Made by a program: the position numbers and the translations under genes
Notes under the pieces: model-generated
What the model was told of the DNA's origin: nothing
Databases searched by the model: none
Seen by the model: only the letters and a program-made list of their open reading frames with translations
Source of the DNA: an uncultured Bacilli bacterium
GTDB lineage: Bacteria; Bacillota_I; Bacilli_A; RF39; UBA660
Reading direction: 5' to 3'
Assembly (NCBI GenBank): GCA_934086775.1
Contig: CAKOIJ010000002.1
Span: forward strand, 1-61,878
DNA length: 61,878 nt
In this document: positions 51,053 through 59,338 of the stretch, piece after piece
Numbering within the stretch: the stretch's first letter is position 1
Layout: the number at the start of each line of letters is the position of its first letter

Positions 51053-51592
51053 ATGGAAACATTAAAGAAAAAATATAATGAAGAAATAACTCCTGCTCTT
51101 ATAGAAAAATTTGGATACACTTCTAAAATGGAAGTTCCAAAACTAGAAAAAATCGTACTTAACATGGGTGTAGGAGATGCAACTACTGATTCTAAATACT
51201 TAGATGCTGCTGTTAAAGAATTAACTGTAATCGCTGGACAAAAACCAGTTGTTACAAAAGCTAAAAAATCAATCGCAGGATTTAAATTAAGAGAAGGAAA
51301 CAAAATTGGTTGCAAAGTTACACTACGTGGAGAAAGAATGTATGTATTCTTAGAAAAACTAATTAACATAGCATTACCTCGTGTACGTGACTTTAGAGGA
51401 ATCTCAAAAGGAAGTTTTGATGGAAGAGGAAACTATACTTTAGGAATTAAAGAACAACTTATATTCCCAGAAGTAGACTACGATCAAGTAATTAAAACTA
51501 GAGGTCTTGATATTGTAATAGTAACAACTGCTAATACAAATGAAGAAGCTTTAGAATTACTAAGTGGTTTTGGTTTACCTTTCAAGAAATAG
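51053..51592 (+). CDS. rplE: 50S ribosomal protein L5
   Basis: 179 aa, normal. LEKIVLNMGVGDATTDSK, AGQKPVVTKAKKSIAGFKLREG (in family context) and RDFRGISKGSFDGRGNYTLGI are typical. L5 binds 5S rRNA and contacts the P-site tRNA. GGAGG upstream. Confidence 0.98.
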   Translation: METLKKKYNEEITPALIEKFGYTSKMEVPKLEKIVLNMGVGDATTDSKYLDAAVKELTVIAGQKPVVTKAKKSIAGFKLREGNKIGCKVTLRGERMYVFLEKLINIALPRVRDFRGISKGSFDGRGNYTLGIKEQLIFPEVDYDQVIKTRGLDIVIVTTANTNEEALELLSGFGLPFKK

Positions 51593-51604
51593 GAGGTCGA
51601 AGTA

Positions 51605-51790
51605 ATGGCAAAAACAAGTAAAAAAGTTAGTCAAAAAAGAGGTAGCAAATTTGCTGTAAGAAATTACACTAGATGCGAAAGATGTGGAAGACCTCACGGA
51701 GTATTAAGAAAATTCGGACTATGCCGTATTTGCTTTAGAGAACTAGCTTACAAAGGACAAATACCAGGCGTTAAAAAGTCTAGTTGGTAA
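51605..51790 (+). CDS. rpsN: 30S ribosomal protein S14, zinc-binding (type Z)
   Basis: 61 aa, the short zinc-containing form. Two CxxC pairs are present (CERCG and CRIC) with YTRCERCGRPHGV and GLCRICFRELAYKG, so this is the C+ paralogue. S14 is a late-assembling 30S head protein. GGAGGT precedes the start. Confidence 0.98.
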   Translation: MAKTSKKVSQKRGSKFAVRNYTRCERCGRPHGVLRKFGLCRICFRELAYKGQIPGVKKSSW

Positions 51791-51808
51791 GAAGGGAGGA
51801 CTATAGTA

Positions 51809-52204
51809 ATGGTAAACGATATAATAGCAGATATGCTTACAAGAATACGTAATGCATCTCAAATGAAATATACAAGTGTTGAAGTACTTGGTTCTAAAAT
51901 GACAAAAGAAATCGCTACAATTTTAACTAATGAAGGATATATTGAAGGTTTTGAAGTTGTAAAAGACGGAGCAGCCGAAAAATTAGTGTTGAACTTAAAA
52001 TATGGTGCTAAAAAAGAAAGAGTTATAACAGGACTTAAAAGAATCAGTAAACCTGGTTTAAGAGTATATGTTAAAGCGGAAGAAGTACCTAAAGTTTTAA
52101 ATGGTTTAGGAATAGCTATAGTATCTACTTCAAAAGGAATAATGACAGATAAGGAAGCAAGAAAAGAAAACTTAGGTGGAGAAATTCTTGCGTACATATG
52201 GTAA
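51809..52204 (+). CDS. rpsH: 30S ribosomal protein S8
   Basis: 131 aa, normal. DIIADMLTRIRNASQMKY, RISKPGLRVYVKAEEVPKVLNGLGIAIVSTSKGIMTDKEA (in pieces) and GGEILAYIW at the end are typical. S8 binds the central domain of 16S rRNA and represses spc operons in some bacteria. Confidence 0.98.
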   Translation: MVNDIIADMLTRIRNASQMKYTSVEVLGSKMTKEIATILTNEGYIEGFEVVKDGAAEKLVLNLKYGAKKERVITGLKRISKPGLRVYVKAEEVPKVLNGLGIAIVSTSKGIMTDKEARKENLGGEILAYIW

Positions 52205-52213
52205 GGAGTTATT

Positions 52214-52750
52214 ATGAGTAGAATAGGTAAAAGAGTATTAGTAGTACCAGAAGGTACAACAGTAGAAGTTAACGGTAGCGAAGTTAAAGTAACAGGTAAA
52301 TTAGGAAGTATGACTCTTTCAGTAAAACCTGGAATCAATGTAGTAGTTAGTGATGGAAATGTAACTGTAACAAGAGATAATGACTCTAAAGAATTAAGAA
52401 GTTTACACGGAACAACAAATGCAAACATAGCAAATATGATAACTGGTGTAACAGAAGGATTCAAAAAAGAATTAGAAATCAATGGTGTAGGTTATAGATT
52501 CCAATTAGCAGGAAACACATTAACAATTAGTGCTGGTTATTCTCATCCAGTAAAAATGGAAGCTCCAGAAGGAATTAAACTAGAGAGTCCAAGCCAAACT
52601 GAATTAACAATCAGTGGTTATGATAAACAAGCTGTAGGAGAATTTGCGGCAAAAGTTCGTAAAGTACGTGGACCAGAACCATACAAAGGTAAAGGTATTA
52701 AGTATAAAGATGAACACATAAGACGTAAGGAAGGAAAGAAAGCTGCATAG
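52214..52750 (+). CDS. rplF: 50S ribosomal protein L6
   Basis: 178 aa, normal. MSRIGKRVLVVPEGT, LRSLHGTTNANIANMITGVTEGF (in family context) and GPEPYKGKGIKYKDEHIRRKEGK are typical. L6 lies near the sarcin-ricin loop. TAAGGAG lies upstream, 9 bases after rpsH. Confidence 0.98.
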   Translation: MSRIGKRVLVVPEGTTVEVNGSEVKVTGKLGSMTLSVKPGINVVVSDGNVTVTRDNDSKELRSLHGTTNANIANMITGVTEGFKKELEINGVGYRFQLAGNTLTISAGYSHPVKMEAPEGIKLESPSQTELTISGYDKQAVGEFAAKVRKVRGPEPYKGKGIKYKDEHIRRKEGKKAA

Positions 52751-52760
52751 GAGGTAAATT

Positions 52761-53114
52761 ATGATAAAGAAAGAAAGTAAAAATGTAAGTCGTTTAAAAA
52801 GACATGCACGTATCAGAAAGAACTTGTCTGGTACAACTGTTTCTCCAAGACTTAATATATTCAGAAGCAACACAAACATTTATGCTCAAATTATAAATGA
52901 TGAAACTGGTGAAACTTTAGTAAGTGCCTCTAGTTTAGAAATGAAACTAAACAAATGTAACATTGAAACTGCTGAAAAAGTAGGAACAGAAGTTGCAAAA
53001 CGTGCTTTAGAAAAAGGTATTAAAAGTGTAGTATTTGACCGTGGTGGTTATGCATACCATGGAAAAGTTAAAGCACTTGCAGATGCAGCTAGAGAAGCTG
53101 GACTAGAGTTTTAG
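52761..53114 (+). CDS. rplR: 50S ribosomal protein L18
   Basis: 117 aa, normal. RLKRHARIRKNLSGT, RLNIFRSNTNIYAQII and VFDRGGYAYHGKVKALADAAREAGLEF (in family context) are typical. L18 binds 5S rRNA with L5. AGGAGG precedes the start. Confidence 0.98.
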   Translation: MIKKESKNVSRLKRHARIRKNLSGTTVSPRLNIFRSNTNIYAQIINDETGETLVSASSLEMKLNKCNIETAEKVGTEVAKRALEKGIKSVVFDRGGYAYHGKVKALADAAREAGLEF

Positions 53115-53130
53115 GAGGGACTGTTAAGAA

Positions 53131-53661
53131 ATGGAAAATAATAAAAAAGAAAGAAATAACAAAAGAGAATTCGTTAAAAAAAGTCCTTATGAAGAAAAGG
53201 TAATCTCAATTGGTCGTGTATCAAAAACAACAAAAGGTGGACGTACAATGAGATTTACTGCTACAGTTGCTGTAGGTGATAGAAAAGGAAAAGTAGGTTT
53301 AGGAACAGGTAAAGCTAATGAGGTTCCAACTGCAATATCAAAGGCTATTAAAGCTGCAGAAAAGAACATAATAAAAGTTAACTTAGTAGAAAACAGAACT
53401 TTAAGTCACGAGGTAATCGGAACTTGTGGTGCTGCAAAAGTATTAATTAAACCCGCAAAAGAAGGTAGTGGAATTATTGCCGGTGGACCAGTTCGTAATG
53501 TGTTAGAACTTGCTGGCGTAAAAGACATAGTTTCTAAATCGCTAGGAAGTAACACACAAATAAATACTGCTAAAGCTGCAATGGATGCGCTTAAAAAACA
53601 AAGAAGTGCTAGCCATATAGCAAGTTTACGTGGTAAAACAGTAGAGGAGATTATAGGATAA
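53131..53661 (+). CDS. rpsE: 30S ribosomal protein S5
   Basis: 176 aa. Lys-rich N-terminus, then EKVISIGRVSKTTKGGRTMRF, VGLGTGKANEVPTAISKA, GAAKVLIKPAKEGSGIIAGG and the end SHIASLRGKTVEE. S5 helps mRNA unwinding and decoding accuracy. Its stop overlaps the rplO start by one base, so rpmD (L30), which normally sits between them, is absent. Confidence 0.98.
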   Translation: MENNKKERNNKREFVKKSPYEEKVISIGRVSKTTKGGRTMRFTATVAVGDRKGKVGLGTGKANEVPTAISKAIKAAEKNIIKVNLVENRTLSHEVIGTCGAAKVLIKPAKEGSGIIAGGPVRNVLELAGVKDIVSKSLGSNTQINTAKAAMDALKKQRSASHIASLRGKTVEEIIG

Positions 53662-54104
53662 TGAAATTAAATGAATTAAAAACAAATCCTGGGTCAACTC
53701 ATAGAAGAAAAATAGTAGGTAGAGGACCAGGAAGCGGATTAGGAAAAACAAGTGGCCGTGGAGAAAAAGGTCAAAAAGCTCGTTCAGGAGCAAGCATTAA
53801 ACCTTGGTTTGAAGGTGGACAAAATCCACTATATAAAAGAATACCAAGAAGAGGATTTAACAATGCAAGATTTACTATAAGATATGCAGTTGTAAATGTA
53901 TCTGATTTAAATAGATTTGAAGATGGTACAGTTGTAACTCCAGAATTATTAAAAGAAACTGGACTAGTTAAAAAAAGTTTAAGTGGAATTAAAATTTTAG
54001 GAAGCGGAGAACTTACAAAAAAATTAACTGTTAAAGCAAATATATTTACTAGTACTGCAATCTCAAAAATAGAAAGTAATGGTGGAAAAGCAGAGGTGAT
54101 TTAG
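53661..54104 (+). CDS. rplO: 50S ribosomal protein L15
   Basis: 147 aa, normal. MKLNELKTNPGSTHRRKIVGRGPGSGLGKTSGRGEKGQKAR (in pieces) and FEGGQNPLYKRIPRRGFNN are the conserved Gly/Arg-rich N-terminus. L15 is a late-assembly 50S protein. It directly follows rpsE and directly precedes secY without a gap. Confidence 0.98.
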   Translation: MKLNELKTNPGSTHRRKIVGRGPGSGLGKTSGRGEKGQKARSGASIKPWFEGGQNPLYKRIPRRGFNNARFTIRYAVVNVSDLNRFEDGTVVTPELLKETGLVKKSLSGIKILGSGELTKKLTVKANIFTSTAISKIESNGGKAEVI

Positions 54105-55361
54105 ATGTTTTCAACATTTAAGCAAATATTTAAGAAAACTAATAAAGACCTTAAAAACAGAGTGTTTTATACTATAGGTGCCTTATTCATATTCGCTTTA
54201 GGAAATGCAATAACTGTACCAGGTATGAAAGCTATAACAAAAGATTTAGGATTTCTAGAATTATTAAATGCAATGAGTGGTGGAGGACTGAAACAATTTA
54301 GTATATTTGCTTTAGGTGTAATGCCTTACATTACTGCATCAATATTGCTTCAAGTACTTCAAATGGATTTAATGGGTATAAATTACTTCAAAGAATTGAA
54401 AGAAATGGGAGAAGAAGGTAGAAGAAAAATAAACAAAATAAATAGGTATCTAGGTATAGGTTTTGCTCTTATCGAAGGTTACATCTATTCAATAATGTTT
54501 ATGGGTAAAACTGGAACTCCACTTGAGTATGTTGAGATTAGTTTAATACTAACAGCAGGAACAGCATTTTTACTTTATTTAGGAGACCAAATAACTAATA
54601 AAGGACTAGGTAATGGTATAAGCCTAATAATAATGGCCGGTATCATAAACACAGTACCAAGAATGATGATCGAAGCCTATGGTAGTTTAGTAACTGGAAG
54701 TTCAAATACTTTTTTAGGAATTCTATCATTTATAATATTCATATTACTATATGTAGGAATTATAGTTGGAGTAATATATGTACAAGAGGCTGAGAGGAAA
54801 ATACCAATTCAGTATTCAAATAGAAGTGCAGGTGCTTACAAAGCAAATTCTTCATTCTTACCATTAAGAATAAATTCTGCTGGAGTAATGCCAGTAATAT
54901 TTGCATCAGCTGTACTTGCAATACCAACAACTCTAACATACATAGTAAAAAATGAAAGTTTTAACTTATTTGTTAACAAATATTTAACTACAACTACACC
55001 AATAGGATTTGTTGTATATATCTTACTAATAATAGCATTTACATACGGATACACTTTCGTGGCAGCAGTAAATCCAGAGGATATATCGAAGAATCTAAAC
55101 AAACAAAATGGATACATTCCAGGAATAAGACCAGGAACTGAAACAACAAAATATATTTCTAAAGTCTTATCTAGAATAACATTTATGGGAGCAATATTTA
55201 TAGCTGTTATAGCTGCAATTCCAATTGTATTCAGTTGGGTTTCAGATATGCCAAGCATTGTTAGTTTAGGTGGAACAAGTATACTAATTGTAGTTGGAGT
55301 ACTATTAGAAACATATAAACAACTAGAAAGTTCAGTAGCATCTCGTGCTTATAGGAGGTAA
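54105..55361 (+). CDS. secY: Protein translocase subunit SecY
   Basis: 418 aa with ten membrane segments. Motifs: GNAITVPGMKAI (TM1), LLNAMSGGGLKQFSIFALGVMPYITASI (plug/TM2, in pieces), NKGLGNGISLIIMAGI, YVQEAERKIPIQYSNR (cytosolic loop contacting SecA/ribosome) and NKQNGYIPGIRPGTETTKYI. It forms the channel for secreted and membrane proteins, including those encoded elsewhere in this window. It starts right after the rplO stop. Confidence 0.98.
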   Translation: MFSTFKQIFKKTNKDLKNRVFYTIGALFIFALGNAITVPGMKAITKDLGFLELLNAMSGGGLKQFSIFALGVMPYITASILLQVLQMDLMGINYFKELKEMGEEGRRKINKINRYLGIGFALIEGYIYSIMFMGKTGTPLEYVEISLILTAGTAFLLYLGDQITNKGLGNGISLIIMAGIINTVPRMMIEAYGSLVTGSSNTFLGILSFIIFILLYVGIIVGVIYVQEAERKIPIQYSNRSAGAYKANSSFLPLRINSAGVMPVIFASAVLAIPTTLTYIVKNESFNLFVNKYLTTTTPIGFVVYILLIIAFTYGYTFVAAVNPEDISKNLNKQNGYIPGIRPGTETTKYISKVLSRITFMGAIFIAVIAAIPIVFSWVSDMPSIVSLGGTSILIVVGVLLETYKQLESSVASRAYRR

Positions 55362-55363
55362 AA

Positions 55364-56023
55364 ATGAATATCATTTGGATTGCTCCACCTGCCGCAGGCA
55401 AGGGAACATTTAGTAGTTTATTAAAAGAAAAATATGGATTTAATCATATCAGTGCTGGGGATGTTTTAAGAGAGCAAGTAGCACTTGAAACAGAAATAGG
55501 AAAAGAAGTAAAAGATGTAATAGAAAAAGGAGAAATGGTTAACGACAATTTAATGAAGAGACTTATAGAAACAAAATTAAAAACTCTTAACCTTGAAATT
55601 CCGTTTATGTTAGATGGATATCCTAGAAAATTAAATCAAGCACATGATTATGAAGAAATATTAAAAGGACTAGGATTAAATGTTGATAAAGTAATATTTA
55701 TTAACATCGACAAGGAAACTGGTTTAAAAAGAGTACTTGGAAGGAGAACTTGTCCTGTATGTAAAAAAGGTTATAATGTTTTAACTGGTTATAACAAACC
55801 AAAAGAAGAAAACATGTGTGATGACTGTCATGTACCTCTTACCAAAAGAAGTGATGACAATAGCGAGTCATATGAAAAAAGATACGATATCTACATGGAA
55901 GAAACAAGACCAGTAATCGAGTATTACAAAGAACAAGGAAAACTAATTACTATAGATGGTAAAATTGAACCAGAAAAAACACTTGAAGATTTAAAAAGTC
56001 TTCTAGGAGTAAACAATGATTAG
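55364..56023 (+). CDS. adk: Adenylate kinase
   Basis: 219 aa. Interconverts ATP+AMP and 2 ADP. The P-loop reads APPAAGKGT where nearly all homologues have GPPGAGKGT, so two loop glycines (including the first of GxxxxGK) are Ala. The AMP-binding ISAGDVLREQ, LDGYPRKLNQA and the LID domain with a CPVC...CDDC zinc site are intact. AGGAGG precedes the start, two bases after secY. It overlaps map by 8 bases. Confidence 0.96.
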   Translation: MNIIWIAPPAAGKGTFSSLLKEKYGFNHISAGDVLREQVALETEIGKEVKDVIEKGEMVNDNLMKRLIETKLKTLNLEIPFMLDGYPRKLNQAHDYEEILKGLGLNVDKVIFINIDKETGLKRVLGRRTCPVCKKGYNVLTGYNKPKEENMCDDCHVPLTKRSDDNSESYEKRYDIYMEETRPVIEYYKEQGKLITIDGKIEPEKTLEDLKSLLGVNND

Positions 56024-56762
56024 TACTAAAACTGATAGTGAAATAAAATTAATGCGTTACGCCGGCAAAGTTGCATATGATTTGCTTGAACTTATGGAAA
56101 CTATAATAAAGCCTGGCGTAACAACTAAGCATTTAGATGATGTTGCAAAAGAGTTTATAATAAGTAAAGATTGCTACCCTTCATGTCTAGGATTTGAAGG
56201 ATATCCTGCTAGCATATGTACATCCGTAAACGAAAGTGTTGTACATGAAATACCTAGTAAAAGAAAACTTAAAGATGGAGACATAATTACCATTGATGTA
56301 GTTGTTGAATACAAAGGGTACATGGCTGACACAGCAAGAACATATAAAGTAGGGAATGTAAAAAAAGAAGTAGAAGACTTACTTATTCACACAAAAGAAG
56401 CTTTATACAAAGGTTTAAGTGTAATTAAACCTGGAATAATCTTAAATGAAGTGTGCAAAACAATTGAAAATGTTGCAAAAGAATATAATTATGGAGTAAT
56501 AAGAGAACTAACTGGGCATGGAATAGGAAAAGAAATGCACGAAGATCCTTACATACCAAATTATAGTAATAATGAAAGCAACATGGTACTAAAAGAAGGT
56601 ATGACACTTGCAATTGAGCCAATGTTTAGTTTAAAAGGAAGATATGTATGGCTTTTAGAAGATGACTGGACAATAGTTACTCAAGACAAAAGTCCGGCAG
56701 CGCACTTTGAACACACCATAGTTGTAACAAAAAATGGTTATGAAATATTAACAGGAGAGTGA
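56016..56762 (+). CDS. map: Type I methionine aminopeptidase
   Basis: 248 aa, normal. Removes N-terminal Met from nascent proteins. The metal ligands are visible: two Asp in TIDVVVEYKGYMADTAR, His in TGHGIGKEMHEDP, Glu in AIEPM and Glu in AHFEHTIVV. Position adk-map-infA is the standard one. The start lies inside the end of adk. Confidence 0.97.
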   Translation: MISTKTDSEIKLMRYAGKVAYDLLELMETIIKPGVTTKHLDDVAKEFIISKDCYPSCLGFEGYPASICTSVNESVVHEIPSKRKLKDGDIITIDVVVEYKGYMADTARTYKVGNVKKEVEDLLIHTKEALYKGLSVIKPGIILNEVCKTIENVAKEYNYGVIRELTGHGIGKEMHEDPYIPNYSNNESNMVLKEGMTLAIEPMFSLKGRYVWLLEDDWTIVTQDKSPAAHFEHTIVVTKNGYEILTGE

Positions 56763-56766
56763 ATAA

Positions 56767-56982
56767 ATGGCTAAAGATGGATATATTGAAACAGAAGGAA
56801 AAGTACTAGAAATAATCCCAGGGGGAGACTTTAAAGTAAAATTAGAAAACGGTCATATTGTAGAAGCCCGCGTTTCTGGAAAAATGCGTCTTAACTTAAT
56901 TCGTATTCTTCCAGGTGATACAGTATTACTAGAAATTCCAATTTGTGATTTAACACGTGGGCGTATAATATATAGAAAGTAA
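56767..56982 (+). CDS. infA: Translation initiation factor IF-1
   Basis: 71 aa, normal. OB-fold protein that blocks the A site during initiation: KDGYIETEGKVLEI, NGHIVEARVSGKMRLNLIRILPGD (in family context) and LTRGRIIYRK at the end. Four bases after map, with AGGAGAG upstream. Confidence 0.98.
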   Translation: MAKDGYIETEGKVLEIIPGGDFKVKLENGHIVEARVSGKMRLNLIRILPGDTVLLEIPICDLTRGRIIYRK

Positions 56983-56996
56983 TGGAGGTATGAAAA

Positions 56997-57110
56997 ATGA
57001 AAGTAAGACCATCAGTAAAACCAATATGCGATAAATGCAAAGTAATTAAAAGAAAAGGAAAAGTCATGGTAATTTGTGAAAATCCAAAACACAAACAAAG
57101 ACAAGGTTAA
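56997..57110 (+). CDS. rpmJ: 50S ribosomal protein L36
   Basis: A 37-codon gene: MKVRPSVKPICDKCKVIKRK, then GKVMVICENPKHKQRQG. It is the zinc-binding form, with ligands C-x2-C, C and H. TGGAGG lies 8 bases upstream and AGGAGG of rpsM follows. It is the standard position between infA and rpsM. Confidence 0.97.
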   Translation: MKVRPSVKPICDKCKVIKRKGKVMVICENPKHKQRQG

Positions 57111-57122
57111 TAGGAGGTAATT

Positions 57123-57488
57123 ATGGCACGTATTAAAAATATTGATTTACCAAAAGACAAAAGAATAGTTATAGGATTAACTTATATCTATGGAATTGGT
57201 CCTTCAAGAGCTAAGAAAATCTGTGAAGTGGCTAATGTAAGTGAAGACATCAGAGTTAAAGACTTAACAAATGAACAAGTTAACGAATTAAGAAAAGCAT
57301 GTGATGCTTATGTATTAGTTGGTGACTTAAAACGTGAAGTTGAAATGAACATTAAAACAAAAATGGAAATCAACTCATATCAAGGTACTAGACACAAAAA
57401 AGGTCTTCCAGTAAGAGGACAAAGAACAAATAGAAATGCTAGAACTCGTAAAGGTAAAGCTAAAACAATAGCAAATAAGAAGAAATAG
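57123..57488 (+). CDS. rpsM: 30S ribosomal protein S13
   Basis: 121 aa, normal. MARIKNIDLPKDKRIVIGLTYIYGIG (in pieces), LRREVEMNI-type central part and the basic C-terminus GQRTNRNARTRKGKAKT. S13 bridges the 30S head to the 50S subunit and touches P-site tRNA. AGGAGG upstream. Confidence 0.98.
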   Translation: MARIKNIDLPKDKRIVIGLTYIYGIGPSRAKKICEVANVSEDIRVKDLTNEQVNELRKACDAYVLVGDLKREVEMNIKTKMEINSYQGTRHKKGLPVRGQRTNRNARTRKGKAKTIANKKK

Positions 57489-57500
57489 GAGGTTAATATA

Positions 57501-57884
57501 ATGGCATATAATAGAAGAAAAAGAAAAGTCAAGAAGGATATTACTACTGGTGAATGTCATATACATGCAACATATAATAACACTATAGTAACTATCACAG
57601 ATGAAGAAGGTGGAGTAATTAGTTGGGCTTCAAGTGGATCTATTGGATACAAAGGAAGCAAAAAGAAAACTCCATTTGCAGCAGGACAATCAGCAGAAGC
57701 TGCAGGAAAAGCTGCATACGATATGGGACTTAGAAAAGTAGCTGTATTCGTAAAAGGTATAGGTGGAGGAAGAGAAACAGCTATCCGTTCTTTAGGAACT
57801 GCTGGACTTGAAGTAACATCAATTACAGATGTAACACCAATACCACATAACGGTTGTAGACCACCTAAGAGAAGACGTGTTTAG
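57501..57884 (+). CDS. rpsK: 30S ribosomal protein S11
   Basis: 127 aa, normal. HIHATYNNTIVTITDEEG, SWASSGSIGYKGSKKKTPFAAG (in family context), VFVKGIGGGRETAIRSL and HNGCRPPKRRRV at the end are diagnostic. S11 is a 30S platform protein near the E site. AGGAGG upstream. Confidence 0.98.
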   Translation: MAYNRRKRKVKKDITTGECHIHATYNNTIVTITDEEGGVISWASSGSIGYKGSKKKTPFAAGQSAEAAGKAAYDMGLRKVAVFVKGIGGGRETAIRSLGTAGLEVTSITDVTPIPHNGCRPPKRRRV

Positions 57885-57899
57885 GAAAGGGGAATTATT

Positions 57900-58850
57900 A
57901 TGTTAAGATTTGAAAAACCAGATTATAAAGTTGTAGAATATGATGAAAACAATTTTTATGGAAAATTTGTGCTTGAACCATTAGAAAGAGGTTTCGGTAC
58001 AACAATTGGTAATGCTTTAAGAAGAGTTATGTTGTCGAGCCTACCAGGAAGTGCGGTTAAATCAATCAAAATAGATGGAGTACTTCATGAATTTCAAAAA
58101 ATAGACGGAGTTAGAGAAGACGTAACTGAAATCGTTCTTAATCTAAAAAAACTAGTATTAAAGAAATTTACAGAAGAAGACAAAAAACTATATTTAAAAG
58201 CAGATAAAGAAGGAGCAGTAACTGCTGGAGACATAGCTCCAGACTCTGATGTTGAGGTAGTTAACAAAGATTTAGTAATTTGTAACTTATCAAAAGGTGG
58301 AAGCATAAATATGGAGATCGTTGTATCTAACGGTCGTGGATATGTGGATGCTAAAATAAATAGAAAAGAAATGAAAAACATCGAAGTTGGTGTAATACCA
58401 GTTGACTCTCTTTATAGTCCAATTGAAAGAATAAGTTATGAAGTAGAGCCAGCACGTGTTGGACAAAGTGAAAACTATGATAAATTAGTTATGGAAGTGT
58501 ACACTAATGGTGCAACTACTCCAGAAGAAGCAATCGCTTTAGCTAGTAGAATATTAATGGAACACTTTGACATCTTAACAAAACTTAACAAAATAGCTGA
58601 TATGACAGGTCTTTTATCTGACAAAGAAGAAGATCCAATTCAAAAAACATTAGAAACACCAATAGAAGAATTAGACCTTTCTGTAAGAGCATACAATTGC
58701 CTTAAAAGAGCAGGACACCATACATTACAAGATTTAACATCTTTAAGCGAAGGTGAAATGATGAAAATAAGAAATCTAGGCAAAAAATCATTAAAAGAAG
58801 TAATAGATAAAATAAAAGATATGGGACTAAAGTTCCGTGATGAAGATTAG
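57900..58850 (+). CDS. rpoA: DNA-directed RNA polymerase alpha subunit
   Basis: 316 aa. The N-terminal dimerisation domain has FVLEPLERGFGTTIGNALRR and LSSLPGSAVKSIKIDG; the C-terminal domain (~245-316) has LDLSVRAYNCLKRAGHHTLQDL, then IRNLGKKSLKEVIDK, which recognises UP elements. AT-rich UP-like tracts lie upstream of the rRNA promoters later in this window. GAAAGGGG precedes the start. Confidence 0.98.
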   Translation: MLRFEKPDYKVVEYDENNFYGKFVLEPLERGFGTTIGNALRRVMLSSLPGSAVKSIKIDGVLHEFQKIDGVREDVTEIVLNLKKLVLKKFTEEDKKLYLKADKEGAVTAGDIAPDSDVEVVNKDLVICNLSKGGSINMEIVVSNGRGYVDAKINRKEMKNIEVGVIPVDSLYSPIERISYEVEPARVGQSENYDKLVMEVYTNGATTPEEAIALASRILMEHFDILTKLNKIADMTGLLSDKEEDPIQKTLETPIEELDLSVRAYNCLKRAGHHTLQDLTSLSEGEMMKIRNLGKKSLKEVIDKIKDMGLKFRDED

Positions 58851-58859
58851 GAGGTACTT

Positions 58860-59204
58860 ATGGCATTATATAGAAAATTAAACAGAGATACTAAAAAAAG
58901 AAGAAGTATCCTATCTGGTTTAACAAAAACTGTATTAACAAATGGAAAAGTAGAAACAACGGAAGAAAGAGCTAAAGAAGCAAGAAAATACGTTGAAAAA
59001 ATGATTACTTATGCAAAAAAAGGCGATCTAATGTCTAGAAGAAAAGCTTTAGCATTTCTAGAAAACGACACCGAAACTGTTAAATACTTATTTGATACAC
59101 TAGCACCAAAATATGCTGAAAGAAATGGTGGCTACACTAGAATAATCAAACTAACTGAAAGAAGAGGAGACGATGCTTTAATAGTTAGTTTAGAATTAGT
59201 ATAA
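58860..59204 (+). CDS. rplQ: 50S ribosomal protein L17
   Basis: 114 aa, normal. YRKLNRDTKKRRSILSGLTKTVL at the N-terminus (in pieces), TEERAKEARKYVEKMI and ERNGGYTRIIKL are typical. Last gene of the cluster, followed by a terminator; the ecfA-type transporter genes that often follow are not here. Confidence 0.98.
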   Translation: MALYRKLNRDTKKRRSILSGLTKTVLTNGKVETTEERAKEARKYVEKMITYAKKGDLMSRRKALAFLENDTETVKYLFDTLAPKYAERNGGYTRIIKLTERRGDDALIVSLELV

Positions 59205-59211
59205 TTAAATT

Positions 59212-59234
59212 CTCTAGGAAACTAGAGTTTTTTT
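59212..59234 (+). terminator. Terminator after rplQ
   Basis: CTCTAG (59212-59217), GAAA tetraloop, CTAGAG (59222-59227), T7 run. It closes the ~14-kb ribosomal protein transcript. Confidence 0.85.
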
Positions 59235-59338
59235 AAATTAAAATAAAGAACACTGTAAAACTTCATGAAAATTAAAAAGAATTACTTTAATAAAAAAGTA
59301 AATTATGATATTATTATATATAGAAAATAGGTGATAAT

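Noticed and set aside
51859..52482. 207-codon antisense frame across rpsH and rplF
   Set aside because: Lies opposite two certain ribosomal protein genes and has no start signal or homology.
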